From positions 21,087-85,086 of the forward strand of contig CAZLRF010000019.1 in assembly GCA_964561785.1 (NCBI GenBank): a DNA stretch of 64,000 bases, read 5' to 3'. The stretch comes from DATBSL01 sp964561785. GTDB taxonomy: Bacteria; Acidobacteriota; Vicinamibacteria; Fen-336. Shown one piece after another: positions 15,522-24,146 of the stretch (position 1 is its first letter; each line of letters opens with the position of its first letter). The position numbers and the translations under genes are program-made. The notes beneath the pieces are model-generated. The model saw only the letters and a list, made by a program, of their open reading frames with translations, was not told the DNA's origin and made no database searches.

Positions 15522-17032
15522 GGGAGGCCCGGGGGCGCGCCCCCGCCGCCGAGCCGCGCGGCGCGCTCCCGCCGGAACCGCTCGATGCCCCGGGCGAGCG
15601 CGCTGGCGATCCGTGTCTGGTGGGCCTCGGACGCGAGGAGCTTCTCCTCCTCGGGGTTGCTGATGAAGGCGACCTCGACGAGCACCGCCGGCATCGCGGC
15701 CCCGACGAGCACCCGGAAGGGAGCCTGCTTGACGCCGCGCCCCTCGCTGCCCGTGACCACCGCGAGCTCCTCCTGGATCCGCGAGGCGAGGGCGGAGCTG
15801 TCCTCGAGGTGCTCGGCCTGCGCCATGTCCCAGAGGATGAGGGCGAGGTCCGACCCCGGGGGCGCGCCATCGAGGGGCGGGGCCGCGCCCTCGAGCTGGG
15901 CCACGAGGCGGGAGTCGTCGTCGCTCGCCTGGTAGGAGAGGAAGTACACCTCGCTGCCCTTCGCCACGCGGGCCCGGCTCGCGTTCGCGTGGATCGAGAC
16001 GAAGAGGTCCGCCTTGTAGTTGTTCGCGATCGCCGTGCGCTCGTCGAGCGGGACGTCGATGTCGCCGTCCCGGGTCAGGAAGACCTGGAGGCCGCGGGCG
16101 TTGACGAGCTCGGCGCGGAGCTTGCGGGCGATCGAGAGGGCCACGTCCTTCTCCAGCGTGCCCCCCGCCCCCCGCGCCCCGGGGTTCTCGCCGCCATGGC
16201 CGGGGTCGATGACCACCGTGCGGACCGTCGGCTCCTCCGCCGGGCGGGGCGGGCGAGCGGCGGGAAGAGCGGCCGGTCTCTCGCCCGCCGGAGCCGGGGC
16301 GCCGGAGAGCTCGAGGACGAGCCGCGCCGGGGACTCCTGCTCGGTCGCCTTGAGCCCCCTGAAGCGCGGCCCGAGCTCCACCGCGAACACGTTGTCGGGG
16401 CCCCCGAGGAACTGGACCGACTCGACGATCCCCCCCGCGGGGCGCGTCGCGGGAAGAGCGACGTCGACGAGGTCCCGCGGCACGGCCACCGTCACCCGGT
16501 CCGCCTCCTGCTGCACCCGGAACGGCACGCTCTCGCTCGCCTCGAAGACCACCCTCACGAGGTCGGCCCCGGGGTAGGCGCCCACGGACACGCGCGGGAT
16601 CGACACCGGTCCGACCACGAGCACCCGCGCCGCGGAGCGCCATTCGACCGGCCGGTCGAGCAGCGGTCCGACGAGCCGGGGCAGCCCGTCGACCGGCACC
16701 AGCCAGCGGCCGCCCTCGAGCAGGACCGGCGCCGAAAGCAGCCGCAGGTCCCCGTCGACGGACACGAGGCTCTTCCCGCGGTGCAGCACGACCTCGCGGC
16801 CGCCCCTGTGCACGGTGGCGGCGCCCGCCCTCGCGTCGCTCGTCAGGGTGGCGCCGAATCCGGCGAGGACGTCCTCGAGCGCGACGCGCTCGCCGTCGCC
16901 GCGCGCGAGCGTCGCGACCTCCCGCCGCTGCGTGGCGGTGAGGACGGTGAGGCTGCCCGGCCCGGCCGCGAGCGCGGGGACGAACGCGAGGAGCGCCGCC
17001 GCGGCGTGGAGGACCGAGCGCGGGAGGGCCAT
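15518..17032 (-). CDS. N-acetylmuramoyl-L-alanine amidase (AMIN + Amidase_3)
   Basis: This zinc hydrolase cuts the bond between MurNAc and L-Ala of murein. The 504-aa product has a signal peptide (LPRSVLHAAAALLAFVPALAA), a copper-amine-oxidase-N-like/AMIN region (about 25-275) and an Amidase_3 catalytic domain (about 300-490). The zinc ligands lie in VIDPGHGG, GTLEKDV and VSIHANAS, and the catalytic Glu in VLVEVAFISNPEEE. The start at 17032 is placed before the signal peptide; no strong ribosome site was seen, so it is somewhat uncertain. It is the first gene of the run ending at asnS. Confidence 0.92.
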   Translation of the reverse strand: MALPRSVLHAAAALLAFVPALAAGPGSLTVLTATQRREVATLARGDGERVALEDVLAGFGATLTSDARAGAATVHRGGREVVLHRGKSLVSVDGDLRLLSAPVLLEGGRWLVPVDGLPRLVGPLLDRPVEWRSAARVLVVGPVSIPRVSVGAYPGADLVRVVFEASESVPFRVQQEADRVTVAVPRDLVDVALPATRPAGGIVESVQFLGGPDNVFAVELGPRFRGLKATEQESPARLVLELSGAPAPAGERPAALPAARPPRPAEEPTVRTVVIDPGHGGENPGARGAGGTLEKDVALSIARKLRAELVNARGLQVFLTRDGDIDVPLDERTAIANNYKADLFVSIHANASRARVAKGSEVYFLSYQASDDDSRLVAQLEGAAPPLDGAPPGSDLALILWDMAQAEHLEDSSALASRIQEELAVVTGSEGRGVKQAPFRVLVGAAMPAVLVEVAFISNPEEEKLLASEAHQTRIASALARGIERFRRERAARLGGGGAPPGLP

Positions 17033-17235
17033 CTGGGCGAAGCCGTTCAAGGAAGGCAGTTTAAGGGCACCCGCGCGGTCGCCGCAAGGCGGCCGCCGCC
17101 TCGCTGCGGCATTCCCGATCGAAACGCTCGAAGAACGCGAGGTTTTCGCATCCTTTTTCGGGCGGGGGCCTCGATTTCGGGGCATCCGCGCGAGGGGCGG
17201 GGCGTAGAATCCTCGAAGAAGAGGAGGCGATCACC

Positions 17236-19128
17236 ATGACCACCGACAAGCACCCGGAGGTCAGCGAGCAGGAGTCGCTGAAGGTCGCCGAGCACGCGCG
17301 CGAAGCGGAGTGGAAGAAGCCGAGCTTCATGCGGGAGTTCTTCCTCGGCCGCTTCCGCCTCGACCTCGTTTATCCCTTCCCGCTCGCGGAGAAGGAGCGC
17401 CCGGAGTTCGCCGCGTTCTACCAGAAGTTCGAGGCCTTCCTCCGCGACGAGGTGGACCCTGCGGAGATCGACCGGACCGGCGAGTACCCGCCGAAGGTGC
17501 TCGACGGCCTGCGCCGGCTCGGCGCGTTCGGGATGAAGATCCCCGCGAAGTACGGCGGGCTCGGCTTCACGAACGTCGAGTACAACCGGGTGATGACGCT
17601 CATCGGCAGCCGCTGCGGGAACCTCGGGGCGCTGCTCTCCGCCCACCAGTCGATCGGCGTGCCGCAGCCGCTCAAGACGTTCGGCACCGAAGAGCTCAAG
17701 AGGAAGTACCTGCCCCGCTGCGCCGCGGGCGAGATCTCGGCCTTCGCCCTCACCGAGCCGCGCGTGGGCTCCGACCCCGCGCGGATGCTGACCACCGCGA
17801 AGAAGACGGCGGACGGCACGGCCTACGTGCTGAACGGCAAGAAGCTGTGGACCACGAACGGCACCCTGGCGAAGCTCCTCGTGGTCATGGCGATCGACCC
17901 CGACACGAAGAAGATCAGCGCCTTCGTGGTCGAGGCGGACTGGCCGGGGGTGAGCGTCGAGCACCGCTGCCGCTTCATGGGCCTGCGCGCGATCTCGAAC
18001 GCGGTGATGGACTTCAAGGACGTGCGCGTGCCCGCGGAGAACCTCATCGGACAGGAGGGCAAGGGCCTCAAGATCGCGCTCACCACGCTCAACGACGGGC
18101 GGCTCTCGATCCCCAACATCTCGGTGGGCACGGTCAAGGCGTGCCTCGGCATCGTGCGGCGGTGGGCCAACGAGCGGGTGCAGTGGGGCAAGCCGATCGG
18201 GAAGCACGAGGCGATCACCCACAAGATCTCGGACATCGCGGCCCGCACGTTCGCGATGGAGGCGGTGGCGAGCCTCGCGACCGAGATGTCCGACCGCGGC
18301 GGCTACGACATCCGCCTCGAGGCCGCGGCGGCCAAGGAATGGATCACCTTCCGCGCCTGGGAGGTCGTCGACGAGACGATGCAGATCCGCGGGGGCCGCG
18401 GGTACGAGACCGAGCAGTCCCTCGCCGCCCGCGGGGACGAGCCGGTCCCGGTCGAGCGGATGATGCGCGACTACCGGATCAACAAGATCTTCGAGGGCTC
18501 GACCGAGATCATGCACCTGTTCATGGCCCGCGAGATGGTCGACAAGCACCTGCAGGTCGCGGGCGCTCTCGTCGACCCCGCGAAGCCGCTCTCGGCGAAG
18601 CTCGCGGCGCTGCCCGGCATGGCCGCCTTCTACGCATGGTGGTATCCGACGCGCTGGCTCGGCTGGTCCTTCTGGCCCAAGTACGCGGGCATGGGGCCGC
18701 TCGCCCCTCACCTGCGCTTCGTCGAGCGCTCGTCGCGGCGCCTCGCCCGCGCGAGCTTCCACGGCATGCTCGTCTACCAGGCGAAGCTCCAGAACAAGCA
18801 GGCGTTCCTCTTCCGCCTCGTGGACATCGCGAACGAGACCTTCGCGATGGCGGCCGCGGCCTCGCGCGCGCAGACGCTCGTCGATCGCAACGCGCCCGAG
18901 GGCCGGCAGGCGGTGAGGATGGCCGACGTGTTCTGTCGATCCGCGCGGCGCAGGGTCGTGGCCCTCTTCCGCGAGCTGTGGAGCAACGACGACGTTCTCC
19001 GCTACAAGCACGGGCTGGGCGTGCTCGGGGGCGCCGACACGTGGCTCGAGACGGGGATCGTCGAGGCGCGGGCGAGACAGGCCGCGCCGCCGCTCGAGGA
19101 GAAGCAGGAGGTCCCAGTCGGGGCGTAG
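17236..19128 (+). CDS. Acyl-CoA dehydrogenase, large VLCAD/ACAD9-like form
   Basis: This FAD enzyme performs the first beta-oxidation step. The 630-aa protein is longer than the usual ~380-aa form. It has an N-terminal extension, the catalytic core (AFALTEPRVGSDPA, LWTTNGTLA, VPAENLIG, GRLSIPNISVG) and a long C-terminal helical domain. The catalytic base is the Glu in NKIFEGSTEIMHLFM, the position used in VLCAD-type enzymes. The ATG follows GAGGAGG. The C-terminal extension fits membrane-associated long-chain forms; substrate length is inferred. Confidence 0.92.
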   Translation: MTTDKHPEVSEQESLKVAEHAREAEWKKPSFMREFFLGRFRLDLVYPFPLAEKERPEFAAFYQKFEAFLRDEVDPAEIDRTGEYPPKVLDGLRRLGAFGMKIPAKYGGLGFTNVEYNRVMTLIGSRCGNLGALLSAHQSIGVPQPLKTFGTEELKRKYLPRCAAGEISAFALTEPRVGSDPARMLTTAKKTADGTAYVLNGKKLWTTNGTLAKLLVVMAIDPDTKKISAFVVEADWPGVSVEHRCRFMGLRAISNAVMDFKDVRVPAENLIGQEGKGLKIALTTLNDGRLSIPNISVGTVKACLGIVRRWANERVQWGKPIGKHEAITHKISDIAARTFAMEAVASLATEMSDRGGYDIRLEAAAAKEWITFRAWEVVDETMQIRGGRGYETEQSLAARGDEPVPVERMMRDYRINKIFEGSTEIMHLFMAREMVDKHLQVAGALVDPAKPLSAKLAALPGMAAFYAWWYPTRWLGWSFWPKYAGMGPLAPHLRFVERSSRRLARASFHGMLVYQAKLQNKQAFLFRLVDIANETFAMAAAASRAQTLVDRNAPEGRQAVRMADVFCRSARRRVVALFRELWSNDDVLRYKHGLGVLGGADTWLETGIVEARARQAAPPLEEKQEVPVGA

Positions 19129-19143
19129 CCCCGGGAGGAGCAC

Positions 19144-19584
19144 ATGGCCGTCAGCATCCGCAAGCTCACCCTCTGGCGCACCGAGGTCCAGCACCGCCCG
19201 GGCGCCCTCTCGGAGCTGCTCGAGCCGCTCGCCGCCGCGGGGGCCGACCTCCAGATCGTGATGGGGTACCGGATCCCCGGGCAGAAGACGCGGGCCGTGG
19301 TCGAGGTGGCGCCGGTGGGGACGCGCAAGGTCGTGCAGGCGGCCGAGGGCGCCGGCCTCGCCCCGGGCGGAGCCCCCACCCTCCTCGTCCTCGGCGACAA
19401 CCGGCCCGGGCTCGCCAACCGCATCGCGAGCGCCCTCGCCGAGAGCGGCGTCAACATCGCCTTCCTCGTCGCCCAGGTCGTGGGGCGGCGCTACTCGGCC
19501 GTCTTCGGCTTCGAGAGCGAGGCCGACCTCGACAAGGCCGCCGACCGGATCCGGGCCGCGGTCACGGCCCGGGCGCGGAGGTAG
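19144..19584 (+). CDS. Tandem ACT-domain protein
   Basis: This 146-aa protein has two ACT-like units. The first (about 5-65) contains HRPGALSELLEPLAAAGADLQIVMG. The second (about 75-140) contains DNRPGLANRIASALAESGVNIAFLVAQVVG. ACT domains bind amino acids or other small ligands. No enzyme domain is attached, so it is a stand-alone sensor or partner subunit. It follows the acyl-CoA dehydrogenase gene by 15 nt with GGGAGGAG before the ATG. The ligand is unknown. Confidence 0.85.
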   Translation: MAVSIRKLTLWRTEVQHRPGALSELLEPLAAAGADLQIVMGYRIPGQKTRAVVEVAPVGTRKVVQAAEGAGLAPGGAPTLLVLGDNRPGLANRIASALAESGVNIAFLVAQVVGRRYSAVFGFESEADLDKAADRIRAAVTARARR

Positions 19585-19619
19585 GCGCCAGGGGCACGCA
19601 CGCCGGCGCGCGGGGCGGC

Positions 19620-19648
19620 TTGCCCGTCCCGCGCGCGCCGGATATATT
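19620..19648 (+). promoter_or_regulatory. Predicted promoter of metK
   Basis: TTGCCC (19620-19625) and TATATT (19643-19648) are 17 nt apart. The expected start near 19655 is just before the first riboswitch stem, leaving a leader of about 180 nt. Confidence 0.75.
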
Positions 19649-19659
19649 GGCCGGCAAGG

Positions 19660-19748
19660 ACATTCGGAGCGGCCCGCACGTCGCGGGCCCGGCAACCTGG
19701 GGGGGCAACCCAAGGTGCCGATCCCGGCCCCGTCCGGCCGGGAGATGT
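19660..19748 (+). ncRNA. SAM-I/SAM-IV-clan riboswitch candidate upstream of metK
   Basis: P1 is ACATT (19660-19664) with GATGT (19744-19748). P2 is GGCCCGC (19671-19677) with GCGGGCC (19683-19689). The conserved core CGGCAACC (19690-19697) leads into P3 (ACCT-GGG with CCC-a-AGGT, 19695-19716), followed by GGTGCCGATCCC. P4 is CCGGCC/GGCCGG. The core GCAACC...AGGTGCC matches the SAM-I/SAM-IV clan, and P2 lacks the SAM-I kink-turn. It lies between a good promoter and the SAM synthetase gene, which SAM riboswitches commonly control. Helices were found by eye. Confidence 0.75.
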
Positions 19749-19800
19749 GGCCCCGGGACGGTCCCGTGGCAACGAAGTGCCCGGCGCAGCCGCGCCCTCG

Positions 19801-19837
19801 CGGGTGTCCGATTGCGAGCGATCAAGGAGGACGCCCG
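19801..19837 (+). promoter_or_regulatory. Hairpin sequestering the metK ribosome-binding site
   Basis: CGGGTGTCC (19801-19809) can pair over nine positions (one T-G wobble) with GGACGCCCG (19829-19837). This buries the 3' half of AAGGAGG (19824-19830) and ends one base before the GTG start. It would be a translational expression platform for the upstream SAM aptamer, closing the site when SAM is plentiful. The structure is seen; switching is inferred. Confidence 0.6.
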
Positions 19838-20968
19838 GTGAGCGAGAAGCAGCCCGGCCCGAACGGCCACCCCTTCATCTTCACGTCCGAGTCCGTCACG
19901 GAGGGCCACCCCGACAAGGTGTGCGACTTCGTCGCCGACTCGGTCCTCGACGCCTACGTGGCGCAGGACCCGAACGCCCACGTGGCGTGCGAGGTCCTGT
20001 GCAAGTCCGGGGTGGTCGTGGTGGCCGGCGAGATCACGGCCGCGCCGCAGGCGCGGGTCGACCTCGACGCGGTGGCCCGCGAGGCGATCCGGACGATCGG
20101 GTACACCGATCCGACCGAGGCCTTCAACGCGGACGGCGTGAGGGTGATCCAGCACGTCACCCGCCAGGCACAGGAGATCGACGGCGCGGTGAGCAAGGAC
20201 GGGCTCGAGCAGGGGGCGGGCGACCAGGGCCTGATGTTCGGCTACGCGACGGACGAGACGCCCGAGCTGATGCCCCTGCCGATCTTCCTCGCCCACCGCC
20301 TCGCCCGGATCATGGCCGAGGACCGCCATGCGGGCCGCGAGACCTGGCTGCGCCCCGACGCGAAGACGCAGGTGAGCGTCCTCTACGAGGGGGGCCGCCC
20401 GGTCGAGGTGAAGACGGTGCTCGTCTCCACGATGCACGCGCGCGGCAAGGACCAGGCGGAGATCGCCGCCTACGTGACGGGGAGCCTCGCCCCCCGCGCC
20501 CTCGACGGATGGCACCGGCCGGGCATCGAGTACATCGTCAACCCCTCCGGCAGCTTCGCCGAGGGCGGTCCCTCCGCGGACTGCGGGGTGACGGGGCGCA
20601 AGATCATCGTGGACACCTACGGCGGCGCGGCCCACCACGGCGGCGGCGCCTTCAGCGGGAAGGACCCCTCGAAGGTGGACCGCAGCGCCGCCTACTTCTG
20701 TCGCCACATCGCCCGCGAGGTGGTCAAGGCGGGGATCGCGAAGCGGGCCGAGATCCAGGTGGCCTACGCCATCGGCCAGGCCCGGCCGGTCTCGGTGAAG
20801 GTCGACACGTTCGGCACCGGCGACCCCCGGGCGGCCGAGGCGCACGTCCGGCGGTTCGACTTCCGCCCCGCGGCGATCATCGAGCGGCTGGACCTGCTGC
20901 GCCCGATCTACCGCCAGACCACGAACTACGGCCACTTCGGGCGCCCCGGTCTGCCCTGGGAGGCCTGA
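19838..20968 (+). CDS. metK: S-adenosylmethionine synthetase
   Basis: MetK makes SAM from methionine and ATP. The 376-aa protein has the ATP/methionine motifs SVTEGHPDKVCD, GAGDQGLMFGYA, the phosphate loop GGGAFSGKDPSKVDRSAAY and the GRPGLPWE C-terminus. The GTG at 19838 was chosen because AAGGAGG lies 7 nt upstream and the protein then has the usual length. Longer in-frame starts would fall inside the riboswitch. It is apparently monocistronic, with its own promoter and putative SAM feedback control. Confidence 0.97.
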   Translation: MSEKQPGPNGHPFIFTSESVTEGHPDKVCDFVADSVLDAYVAQDPNAHVACEVLCKSGVVVVAGEITAAPQARVDLDAVAREAIRTIGYTDPTEAFNADGVRVIQHVTRQAQEIDGAVSKDGLEQGAGDQGLMFGYATDETPELMPLPIFLAHRLARIMAEDRHAGRETWLRPDAKTQVSVLYEGGRPVEVKTVLVSTMHARGKDQAEIAAYVTGSLAPRALDGWHRPGIEYIVNPSGSFAEGGPSADCGVTGRKIIVDTYGGAAHHGGGAFSGKDPSKVDRSAAYFCRHIAREVVKAGIAKRAEIQVAYAIGQARPVSVKVDTFGTGDPRAAEAHVRRFDFRPAAIIERLDLLRPIYRQTTNYGHFGRPGLPWEA

Positions 20969-20971
20969 TCG

Positions 20972-21001
20972 TTGCGCCCCGCCGCCGGGCGGCGATAGAC
21001 T
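20972..21001 (+). promoter_or_regulatory. Predicted promoter after metK
   Basis: TTGCGC (20972-20977) and TAGACT (20996-21001) are 18 nt apart, immediately after the metK stop and 25 nt before the next ATG, so the following two genes can be transcribed separately from metK. Confidence 0.45.
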
Positions 21002-21026
21002 GCGCCCGTCCCTGGGAGATCCGATC

Positions 21027-21452
21027 ATGACGGCCGCCGAAGCCCAACCCCCCGCGCCCGCCGGGCCGTCCCGGCTCGAGCGCTTCGCGAAGCGCCTGCG
21101 CCGCTACGTCCTCCTGTTCTCGTTGCTCGCGGTGGGAGCGGCCGCGCTCTACCTCTTCCTCGCCTCCCGCTGGAGCTACTCCTCCGGCGAGCGCGCGGGC
21201 TACGTGCAGAAGTTCTCGAAGAAGGGATGGGTCTGCAAGACGTGGGAGGGCGAGGTGGCCATGGCCAACCTCCCGGGGGCCATGCCCGAGGTCTTCGCGT
21301 TCACCGTGCGCGACGACGCGGTGGCCGCGCAGATCAACGCCCACCTCGGGGCCCGCGTCGTGCTGGGCTACGAGCAGCACCTCGGCCTGCCGAGCTGCTT
21401 CGGCGAGACGCATTACTGGGTGACGTCGGTGCGCAGGGTGGACAACCCGTAG
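21027..21452 (+). CDS. Small single-pass membrane protein of unknown function
   Basis: This 141-aa protein has a basic N-terminal segment, one transmembrane helix (about 28-47, VLLFSLLAVGAAALYLFLA) and a small beta-rich outer domain. Recognisable patterns are SSGERAGYVQKFSKKGWVCKTWEGE and FTVRDDAVAAQINAHLG, resembling a widespread family of small anchored proteins without established function. Two Cys (WVCKTW, LPSCFG) might form a disulfide. It is 8 nt upstream of the ferritin-like gene and probably shares its transcript. Confidence 0.75.
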   Translation: MTAAEAQPPAPAGPSRLERFAKRLRRYVLLFSLLAVGAAALYLFLASRWSYSSGERAGYVQKFSKKGWVCKTWEGEVAMANLPGAMPEVFAFTVRDDAVAAQINAHLGARVVLGYEQHLGLPSCFGETHYWVTSVRRVDNP

Positions 21453-21460
21453 GAGAGGCC

Positions 21461-21982
21461 ATGGCCGCCACCGTCGACTTCCGGACGCTGAGCCTGCAGG
21501 ACGCGCTCGACCTCGCCATCCTCGTCGAGGAGGAGGCCCAGGAGCGCTACCTCGAGTTCGTCGACCAGATGGAGCGGCACCACACGAAGGAGGCGGCGGC
21601 GTTCTTCGCCTCGATGGCCCGCAACGAGCAGAAGCACGGCGAGGAGCTGCGGGCCAGGCGTCGCGGCCTCTTCGGCGACGCCCCGTCCCGCGTGAGGCGG
21701 TCCATGCTCTGGGACGTGGAGGCCCCCGACTACGACCAGCCCCGCGCGTTCATGTCGGCGCGCCAGGCGATGCAGGTCGCGCTCGCCTCCGAGACGAAGG
21801 CCCACGAGTTCTTCGTGAACGCGCTGCCCCACCTGAGCGACCCCGACGTGAAGGCGCTCTTCCGGGAGCTGCGGGACGAGGAGGTCCTCCACCAGGGTCT
21901 CGTGCGGGAGGCGATGCGCGCGCTGCCCGAGGGCGAGGAGCCGGACGGCGCGGCCTACGAGGACGAGCCGGTCGCCCAGTAG
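21461..21982 (+). CDS. Ferritin-like/rubrerythrin-type diiron protein
   Basis: This 173-aa four-helix-bundle protein has di-iron ligands in two ExxH-containing halves: EEEAQERYLEFV with NEQKHGEEL, and ASETKAHEFFV with LRDEEVLHQGL. This matches the erythrin/rubrerythrin domain that reduces peroxide or binds iron. There is no C-terminal rubredoxin Cys4 domain. The ATG at 21461 follows AGGAGAGG. Confidence 0.88.
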   Translation: MAATVDFRTLSLQDALDLAILVEEEAQERYLEFVDQMERHHTKEAAAFFASMARNEQKHGEELRARRRGLFGDAPSRVRRSMLWDVEAPDYDQPRAFMSARQAMQVALASETKAHEFFVNALPHLSDPDVKALFRELRDEEVLHQGLVREAMRALPEGEEPDGAAYEDEPVAQ

Positions 21983-21987
21983 GCGCT

Positions 21988-24072
21988 TCAGCTCTCGACG
22001 ACTCTCCAGGGCGAGCCGCCCAGCCAGCTCGCGAAGGCCGGCCCCGGCATGGGCCGGGCGATGTGGTATCCCTGGGCGAGGTCGCACCCGAACGTGGCGA
22101 GAAGGTCGAGCGTCCACTGGTCCTCGACCCCCTCCGCGACCACGGTGAGACCGAGGTTGTGGGCGAGGTCGGCGGTCGAGCGCACGATCGCGGTGTCCTC
22201 GCCGCCCTCCCCGGACATCCCGAGCACGAACGACTTGTCGATCTTCAGCTCGTGGACGGGCAGCTTGCGCAGGAGGCCGAGCGAGGAGAAGCCGGTGCCG
22301 AAGTCGTCGATCGAGACCGCGACCCCGCGGCCGCTGAGGCTCGCCAGCACCTCCGCGGCCCGGCCCGCGTCGACCATCACCGCGCTCTCGGTGACCTCGA
22401 CCTGCAGGGCGTCGGGGCGCAGGTCGTGGGTCAGGAGCGCCTCCTCGACGTCGTCGACGATGCGCCCGTCGTGCAGGCTGCGCGCGGAGACGTTGACCGC
22501 GACCGGCAGCTTCCTCCCCGCCCGCTCCCAGCCGCGCGCCTCCCCCGCCGCCCGGTCGAGCACCCACCGGGTCAGGGGGCGGATGAGGCCGGTCTGCTCC
22601 GCGAGGGGGATGAAGTCCGAGGGCGGGACGAGCCCGCGCTTCGGGTGCGTCCAGCGCAGGAGGGCCTCGGCGCCCACCACCGATCGCGTCTTGAGATCGA
22701 CCTTGGGCTGGTAGTGCAGCTGCAGCTCGCTGCCCTCGAGGGCCCGGCGCAGCTCGCCGAGGAGGGCGAGACGCGAGGGGTCGTGGGGCTCGAGCTCGCT
22801 CGCGTAGAGGACCGTCTCTCCCCCGCCCTTCTTCCGCGCCGCCTGGACCGCGGCGTCGGCCCGCCGCAGCAGGGTCTCCGCCTCGGTCCCGTGCTCCGGC
22901 GCAACCGCGACCCCGATGCTCGCCGAGAGCTCGATCGGCAGCTTCTGGACCATGAACGGCCGCTCGAGCGAGCCGAGGATGCGGTCCCCGACCTGCCGCG
23001 CGAACGGGCCGTCGGCGTCGGGGAGGAGCACGCCGAACTCGTCTCCGCGCAGCCGGGCCACGCGGTCGGGATCGCCGAGCGCGTCGCCGAGCCGCGCGGC
23101 GAGGTCGCGCACGATCAGCTCGCCGTTGTGGTGCCCGAGGGCGTTCGTCACGTCGCGGAAGCGGTCGAGGGCGAGGATCAGGAGCGCGAGGGGCTGGCTC
23201 GTCCGCAGGGCCTCGGAGAGCGCGCGCCCGAGGCGGTTGAGGAGGAGCACACGGTTCGGCAGGCCGGTGAGCTGGTCGTAGAACCGCATGCGGCGCAAAG
23301 ACTCCTCGGCGAGGCGCTGCTCCGTCACGTCGAGCACGAAGCCGCGCACGAAGCGCGCCTTCCCGTCGGGCCCGGGCAGCACCCGTCCCTCGTCGCGCCA
23401 CCAGACGACCCGCCCCTCCCGGTCGAGCAGGCGGTACTCGCTCGCGAAGCGTCCCCCCGCGGCGCAGGCCTCACGGAACTGGCGAAGCACCCGCTCGCGG
23501 TCCTCCGGGTGCAGGCGCCTCACCCACATGTCGGGCTCGGCCAGCCACTCCCCCGGGGAGAAGCCGGTCATGGCCTGCAGCTGCGGGCTCACGTACGCCC
23601 GGCTGCCCGCGTCGTCCGCCCAGGCCACGTACGTGAGCGCGGGGATCTCCTCGATGAGCGCCCGGTAGGGGTCGCCTCCGATCGCGTCCGCGCGCCCGGG
23701 TCGCCCGCCGGCCTCGCGCCGCTCCCGCTCGATCGCGGCCTTGAGCCGCACCGCGTCGCCCGAGCGCACGCAGTCGTGGGCGCCGCCCCGCACGAGCGCG
23801 ACGACCTGGTCCTCGGTGAACGAGGCCGACCGGACCACGACCGGGGGCAGGGAGAGGTCCTGCGCGAGCTCGAGGACCTTCACGGGGGGGAGGCTGCCCT
23901 CGTCGGCGACCGCGACCAGCAGCTCGGCCCCCGGGGCCAACCTCTCGATGTCCTTCTCGCCGGGTGCCAGGAACACCGCCGGCTCGTAGCCGGCTCGCTC
24001 CAGGTCGGACGCGACGTCCAGCGCCGCGACGTGAGCGTCGGCGACGACCACGACTTTCAGCGGCCTGCCCAT
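21988..24072 (-). CDS. REC-like/PAS/GGDEF/EAL regulator of cyclic di-GMP
   Basis: The 694-aa protein has a receiver-like N-terminus (about 1-120), a PAS/PAC sensor (about 135-255), a GGDEF domain (about 265-425) and an EAL domain (about 440-685). The GGDEF signature reads RGDEF. The EAL signature (EALLRW), NVSA, DDFGTG, KIDKSF and EGVED are intact, so phosphodiesterase activity is likely. The receiver lacks a clear phospho-acceptor Asp (ELLVAVADEG) and the usual Lys, so it is probably not phosphorylated. It is a single gene convergent with the ferritin-like gene. Confidence 0.92.
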   Translation of the reverse strand: MGRPLKVVVVADAHVAALDVASDLERAGYEPAVFLAPGEKDIERLAPGAELLVAVADEGSLPPVKVLELAQDLSLPPVVVRSASFTEDQVVALVRGGAHDCVRSGDAVRLKAAIERERREAGGRPGRADAIGGDPYRALIEEIPALTYVAWADDAGSRAYVSPQLQAMTGFSPGEWLAEPDMWVRRLHPEDRERVLRQFREACAAGGRFASEYRLLDREGRVVWWRDEGRVLPGPDGKARFVRGFVLDVTEQRLAEESLRRMRFYDQLTGLPNRVLLLNRLGRALSEALRTSQPLALLILALDRFRDVTNALGHHNGELIVRDLAARLGDALGDPDRVARLRGDEFGVLLPDADGPFARQVGDRILGSLERPFMVQKLPIELSASIGVAVAPEHGTEAETLLRRADAAVQAARKKGGGETVLYASELEPHDPSRLALLGELRRALEGSELQLHYQPKVDLKTRSVVGAEALLRWTHPKRGLVPPSDFIPLAEQTGLIRPLTRWVLDRAAGEARGWERAGRKLPVAVNVSARSLHDGRIVDDVEEALLTHDLRPDALQVEVTESAVMVDAGRAAEVLASLSGRGVAVSIDDFGTGFSSLGLLRKLPVHELKIDKSFVLGMSGEGGEDTAIVRSTADLAHNLGLTVVAEGVEDQWTLDLLATFGCDLAQGYHIARPMPGPAFASWLGGSPWRVVES

Positions 24073-24146
24073 TCCTGCCCCCGTTCGCCCGCCTCGGGCG
24101 TATCCGTGGCCAACGTTGTCACTGGATCCGGATTATACGGAAACCC

